Origin: Alphaproteobacteria bacterium | GTDB taxonomy: Bacteria; Pseudomonadota; Alphaproteobacteria; Paracaedibacterales; CAITNM01 | Assembly (NCBI GenBank): GCA_947478955.1 | Contig: CANJXJ010000010.1 | Coordinates: 1 to 41,344, forward strand | DNA length: 41,344 nt | Reading direction: 5' to 3' | In this document: in pieces, positions 38,181-41,344 of the stretch | How positions within the stretch are numbered: position 1 is the stretch's first letter | Layout of the letters: every line of letters begins with the position of its first letter | Position numbers and translations under genes: made by a program | The notes under the pieces: model-generated | Told to the model about the DNA's origin: nothing | The model's input: the letters and a program-made list of their open reading frames with translations, nothing else | Database searches by the model: none

Positions 38181-39119
38181 CTACCCTTCTTCACAGGCCC
38201 TCTTTAACCGGTCATTAATCGCTGCGCCTATTCCTGTATCCGGAATAGGATTTACACCAATAGATGTGAAAGGTTCACGATCTAATTGATGCAGGTAGCT
38301 GAACAAATTCGCAGCTGCCTCGTTTAAATTTCCAGAAATACTCAGATTAAGGTTAGCATCAGCGCAGTCTTCAAACCCCAGCAGAGCCATGTCAGACTCT
38401 TTATTAAGCACATTCATCTTTAAAGGTCTTTGAGGAGCATAATGACGCTTTAACATACCCGGTGCTTTAATCGCCCCTTCAGTATATGCGTGAGTCACTT
38501 TTCCAAAGGGCGCCAAGTCATCTGCAGTAACCGCCCCTAGGCGCAGCAATGTCATTTGATCTTGAGTCATATCAAGAATGGTTGACTCTAACCCCACTGC
38601 GCACGATCCTCCATCAACTACAGGCACGCCATCGCCTAAGCTTTCTAATACATGATTAGCGGTGGTGGTGCTAAGGTTATTCGATCGGTTTGCACTAGGT
38701 GCAGCCAAAGGAAACGGCAAGCTGTTTAAAATCTCTAACGCTACAGGATGATTTGGCCTTCGAACCGCAACAGTGTTTAACCCCGCAAGGGCCAGCAATG
38801 ATAAAGGATGATTTTTCTTTAATTCCAAAACAAAACTAATTGAAACACCACGCTTCATCCAAAATTCATCCATCAGCTGCTTGGCAAATTCAGAAACAAT
38901 TGCCCATCTCTCAACCATTTCAATGGATGGCACATGCATAATCAGCGGATTAAATTGGGGACGGTTTTTCAATGTATAAATTTTAGCCACCGCTTCATCA
39001 CTGGTAGCATTGGCTGCAAGCCCATAAACTGTTTCGGTTGGAATGGACACAACCTGTTGATTGGTCAAATATTTTAGCGCTATTTCTATAGGTACAATTG
39101 GCATTAAAAACATATTCAT
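38181..39119 (-). CDS. sua5: L-threonylcarbamoyladenylate synthase (Sua5/TsaC2 type)
   Basis: Makes threonylcarbamoyl-AMP from Thr, bicarbonate and ATP for the t6A37 tRNA modification. The YrdC domain shows VSIPTETVYGLAANA, KNRPQFNPLIMH, LNTVAVRRPNHP, LAAPSANRSNNLSTTTANHV and DGGSCAVGLESTILD. A linker (GAIKAPGMLKRHYAPQRPL) leads to the C-terminal Sua5 domain, so this is the long form. The first in-frame ATG is at 39161, but 39119 (MNMFLMPIV) or 39104 are more likely because the earlier residues do not match the family and overlap the divergent ribH region. Confidence 0.93.
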   Translation of the reverse strand: MNMFLMPIVPIEIALKYLTNQQVVSIPTETVYGLAANATSDEAVAKIYTLKNRPQFNPLIMHVPSIEMVERWAIVSEFAKQLMDEFWMKRGVSISFVLELKKNHPLSLLALAGLNTVAVRRPNHPVALEILNSLPFPLAAPSANRSNNLSTTTANHVLESLGDGVPVVDGGSCAVGLESTILDMTQDQMTLLRLGAVTADDLAPFGKVTHAYTEGAIKAPGMLKRHYAPQRPLKMNVLNKESDMALLGFEDCADANLNLSISGNLNEAAANLFSYLHQLDREPFTSIGVNPIPDTGIGAAINDRLKRACEEG

Positions 39120-39206
39120 TTTTTCATAGCTTTTTATAGAACTTATTGTTTGACTAAGCAAACCAGAGTTCGGTATTGTTCAAATACTTGTATAGTTGAG
39201 GATAAT

Positions 39207-39677
39207 ATGCACCAACCCCATGTCGTAATTTTAGAAAGCAGACGTTTTCCTGACATTACCGAGCAATGGTACAACATTGCTGTTGGCGCGTTGACCCAAC
39301 AAGGCATAACCTTTAGCCGTGTTACTGTTCCTCATAGCGCTGATCTTTCTATTGCTCTGCGCATGTTGCTAGATACAGCGCACCATTCCGAAAGCACAAG
39401 TCTTAGGGCACCTGATGGGTATCTTGTGCTGGGACTTAACTATAAAGGTGATATGGCTGAAGAAAACCATCATTGTATTTGGGAAGCAATTCTTAATTTA
39501 GCAACAAATGCAGGCGTGCCATTTTCAAGTGTTTTAACTTTTGAAAAAGAAGGTGATGACCTAAGCAATGCTGCAACTCGTTATGCTTCTAAAATTCAGC
39601 TAGGCGTGCAGTCATTAGTAAATCTGATGATGCTCCGCCATCAACTTCTTAATCCTCCGTTTGCCGTAGCAGCTTAA
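39207..39677 (+). CDS. ribH: Divergent lumazine synthase (RibH-like)
   Basis: About 156 residues with the size, fold pattern and position (just before nusB) of 6,7-dimethyl-8-ribityllumazine synthase, the penultimate step of riboflavin synthesis. The N-terminal VVILESRRFPDITEQWYNIAVGAL and the final A..RY..K...G..SLVNLM match. However, the active-site blocks are altered: PHSADLSIALRM stands where .PGA.E.P is expected, and GLNYKGDMAEENHHCIW where G.VI.GET.H. is expected. The enzyme may be degenerate or changed in role. ATG 39207 has GAGGA upstream; the frame extends to 39150 with residues unlike the family. Confidence 0.7.
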   Translation: MHQPHVVILESRRFPDITEQWYNIAVGALTQQGITFSRVTVPHSADLSIALRMLLDTAHHSESTSLRAPDGYLVLGLNYKGDMAEENHHCIWEAILNLATNAGVPFSSVLTFEKEGDDLSNAATRYASKIQLGVQSLVNLMMLRHQLLNPPFAVAA

Positions 39678-39680
39678 ACA

Positions 39681-40139
39681 GTGTTTGAAAAATTAGAAAA
39701 AATTCACGGTAGTGCCCGTCATTTATCGCGTGTGGCAGCAGTTCAGGCTGTTTATCAGATGGAACAAAATCCTGATGATAGACAAGATGTGGTTCGCCAA
39801 TTCTTGCAAGCTCGCTTTAATGACGATGTTAAGGGAACAACTGAACCGGATCTTAATTTCTTTACAAGTATTACCAATTTTTTGGCCCATGACCTGAGTG
39901 TATTTGATCAACAAATTGCTGAGCACCTTACCGAACAATGGAAAATTGAACGCCTGCCAAGCCTAAGCCGGTCAGTGCTGCGTTGCGCTCTTTATGAGCT
40001 AACCCACGCCCCCACAGTTCCTACTCCGGTCATTATCAATGAATACCTCGAAGTCGCCAAAGGCTTCCTTGAGAAAAAAGATGTTGCATTTATCCATGGT
40101 GTGATTGACGTGTTAGCTGGAAAAATCCGTACATCATAG
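39681..40139 (+). CDS. nusB: Transcription antitermination factor NusB
   Basis: An RNA-binding factor that works with NusE (S10) at boxA in rRNA operons; 152 residues. Typical features are ARHLSRVAAVQAVYQME near the start, WKIERLPSLSRSVLRCALYEL, and the final VIINEYLEVAKGFLEKKDVAFIHGVIDVLAGKI, which is the family signature. It begins with GTG 39681, 3 bases after the ribH stop, without a clear ribosome binding site, so coupling to ribH translation is likely. The ribH-nusB pair is a common arrangement. Confidence 0.94.
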   Translation: MFEKLEKIHGSARHLSRVAAVQAVYQMEQNPDDRQDVVRQFLQARFNDDVKGTTEPDLNFFTSITNFLAHDLSVFDQQIAEHLTEQWKIERLPSLSRSVLRCALYELTHAPTVPTPVIINEYLEVAKGFLEKKDVAFIHGVIDVLAGKIRTS

Positions 40140-40218
40140 TCTTATTCTAAAAATAGATTATGAATATCAATCGATTTAGGTTAAATTATAACTTAAAAAT
40201 ATTTCTTTAGCGCTCTTT

Positions 40219-41114
40219 ATGATCCTGTTTCGCATTTTAATAATTCTTGGTGTTTCTTTCCTCGCATTCGCTGCAGCAACTAGCGCGCCTATAGACCGCC
40301 CCCTATACACACCTATCGATTCCGTGACCGAAATCAAGCATGCCTTTGGGCCAAGCACAGTACTTGTGTGTGACGCTGATGAAACAATTGGACAAGTGGA
40401 TTGCATGCCATGTAATTATGAAAATGGCAGGCAGCACAAAGAAGCAATGAAGCAATGATGCAATGATGCAATGATGCAATGATGCAATGATGCAATGATG
40501 CAATGATGCAATGATGCAATGATGCAATGATGCAATGATGCATTGTTGGCATGGCGTTTTATGAGTTAGCAATGGGAAAAAAATTTGATGTTGCAGATAG
40601 TGCGTTCTTTAAGTCTTTGTATGAGGTATTTGAAAGTGCCCCACATTCCTATAGCCTCACCGAAAAAGCATGGGGGTCTTTTCTAGCGTCAGCTCGAGCA
40701 AGTGGCTCCCCAACAATCATTATTTCATCTCGCAGTTTTTTCACAGATGGTGCAGACGCAGAACCCGCTCGTATAAAATTCTTTACAGATCTAGGTTTTG
40801 CAAGAGAGCACCTGCTTTATTCTGGAAGTGCAGACGATTGTAAGAAAGATGTAACCTTACATAAGTGGTTAGCTGATAAGCCAGAAATTACGCATATTGT
40901 TTTTATTGATAACTTGCGTGCTCATTGTGTAGAAATTACAGAATCTCTCCTTTTAGCAAAATATACGCGTACTGCATTTGAACACAATGCTTACTTAAGA
41001 TATTTTGAACGATTCCACCTAACTATTTTACATTTGCAATTACAAGCAGCTCATGATCGCAGAGTGCGCTTGACCGATGCCGAAATTCTGTTATGTAAAG
41101 ATGTAGAAGACTAA
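40219..41114 (+). pseudogene. DUF2608 HAD-like secreted protein split by an octanucleotide repeat
   Basis: The first part (ATG 40219, 79 residues) has a signal peptide (MILFRILIILGVSFLAFAAA) and HAD motif I (VLVCDADETIG). It ends at TGA 40456 within the first repeat unit. The second part (ATG 40551 to 41114, 187 residues) continues the same fold, with motif II (TIIISSRSFF) and the acidic motif (HIVFIDNLRAHC). The parts are in different frames with 11 repeat units and would be in frame with 1, 4, 7 or 10 units, but every unit adds TGA stops. DUF2608 proteins are HAD-superfamily proteins of unknown role in host-associated bacteria such as Legionella. The gene is probably inactive, or made as two pieces. 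Confidence 0.7.
40444..40547 (+). repeat. Tandem octanucleotide repeat (GCAATGAT)11
   Basis: Eleven perfect copies of GCAATGAT (40452-40539) are flanked by the variant units GCAATGAA (40444-40451) and GCATTGTT (40540-40547). Because 8 is not a multiple of 3, all plus frames pass through the same 24-base cycle, which contains TGA, so no plus frame is open. Each unit also holds ATG CAA TGA, with the stop overlapping the next ATG (TGATG). The minus strand is open in all frames and would read IIASLHHC repeats. Perfect units indicate recent slipped-strand expansion. Confidence 0.97.
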
Positions 41115-41344
41115 TGGCTTAAAGACTGAACAGGTTACTAAAAAATAATATTGAAAAAGAGGAATATATCTGCAATATTATTTTAATAACTACATTTAAT
41201 AAGAACCCTCTGCAAAATTTGAGACTAGGGGAAGATTTTAGTTTATTTGAGGAATACGCGGGGGATTTGAGAGAGAAAGAGTGGCATTTAACGAATTGTT
41301 TTCGTTATTAACCACCTTATTTGCTTAATTTTTAAGCGCCTTTA
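41115..41344. other. Intergenic end of the window without a recognisable gene
   Basis: No convincing open frame, RNA gene or terminator is visible here. The stretch is AT-rich. The string GAACCCTCTGCAAAATTT near 41203-41220 looks a little like an insertion-sequence end, but no partner end or transposase lies in the window. Confidence 0.4.

Noticed and set aside
40452-40539. Regular repeats as a possible CRISPR array
   Set aside because: The 8-base units are directly adjacent with no spacers and no cas genes are near; it is a simple tandem repeat.
40303-40572. Minus-strand open frames through the octamer array (IIASLHHC repeats)
   Set aside because: They are open only because the repeat has no stop on that strand; no ribosome binding site, and the flanks are antisense to the DUF2608 gene.
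41203-41230. Possible insertion-sequence end (GAACCCTCTGCAAAATTT)
   Set aside because: No matching inverted end, target duplication or transposase fragment is visible in the window.

Overview
The window looks like a chromosomal segment of an intracellular or host-associated alphaproteobacterium. The gene content points to the Holosporales/Paracaedibacter-Odyssella kind, with flagellated Rickettsiales (Midichloria-like) as the alternative. The evidence is an ATP/ADP translocase (Tlc) typical of bacteria living in eukaryotic cells, a K+-independent H+-pyrophosphatase, a flagellar rod/ring operon behind a sigma-54 promoter, moderate AT-richness, several decayed genes, and small palindromic repeats lying inside reading frames, as known for the Rickettsia palindromic elements. 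The taxonomic call is inferred from content; no 16S gene is present.

Layout. 0-1.3 kb: palindromic repeat debris, then a SnoaL-like gene and a TetR regulator that diverge from a shared operator. 1.4-5.8 kb (minus): F1 ATP synthase atpH-atpA-atpG-atpD, with no atpC after atpD. 5.9-6.8 kb: dps, then a broken small-protein locus behind a good promoter. 6.9-9.7 kb: a proline iminopeptidase facing a PTS enzyme I. 9.7-11.6 kb (minus): ruvB, ruvA, sdhE. 11.9-16.9 kb (plus): tlc, its terminator, a 985-residue FAD/Fe-S oxidoreductase whose ATG touches that terminator, and a DUF1003 membrane protein. 16.9-24.8 kb (minus): a run of asmA-like, tauE/safE and potFGHI genes. 24.8-28.6 kb (plus): sigma-54 promoter and flgF-flgG-flgA-flgH-fliE-like. 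28.8 kb: tRNA-Met(CAU). 28.8-33.7 kb (minus): O-methyltransferase, hppA, a small secreted protein, era and an MFS remnant. 33.8 kb: tag. 34.5-37.8 kb (minus): an nhaC-type antiporter behind a structured leader, then accC and accB. 38.0-40.1 kb: a gene remnant, sua5/tsaC, ribH and nusB. 40.2-41.1 kb: a DUF2608 gene split by an array of eleven 8-bp repeats.

How it works together. The energy genes (F1 ATPase, Tlc, H+-PPase, Na+/H+ antiporter) and the polyamine importer fit a cell that draws on a host cytosol while keeping its own proton circuit. The flagellar genes suggest motility, at least in part of its life. The most interesting points are the octamer array, whose units form a chain of overlapping ATG-CAA-TGA mini-cistrons; palindromic elements inserted in frame ahead of the signal peptides of FlgA and probably FlgH; the nhaC leader, which can fold over its own ribosome binding site; and several genes caught during decay.
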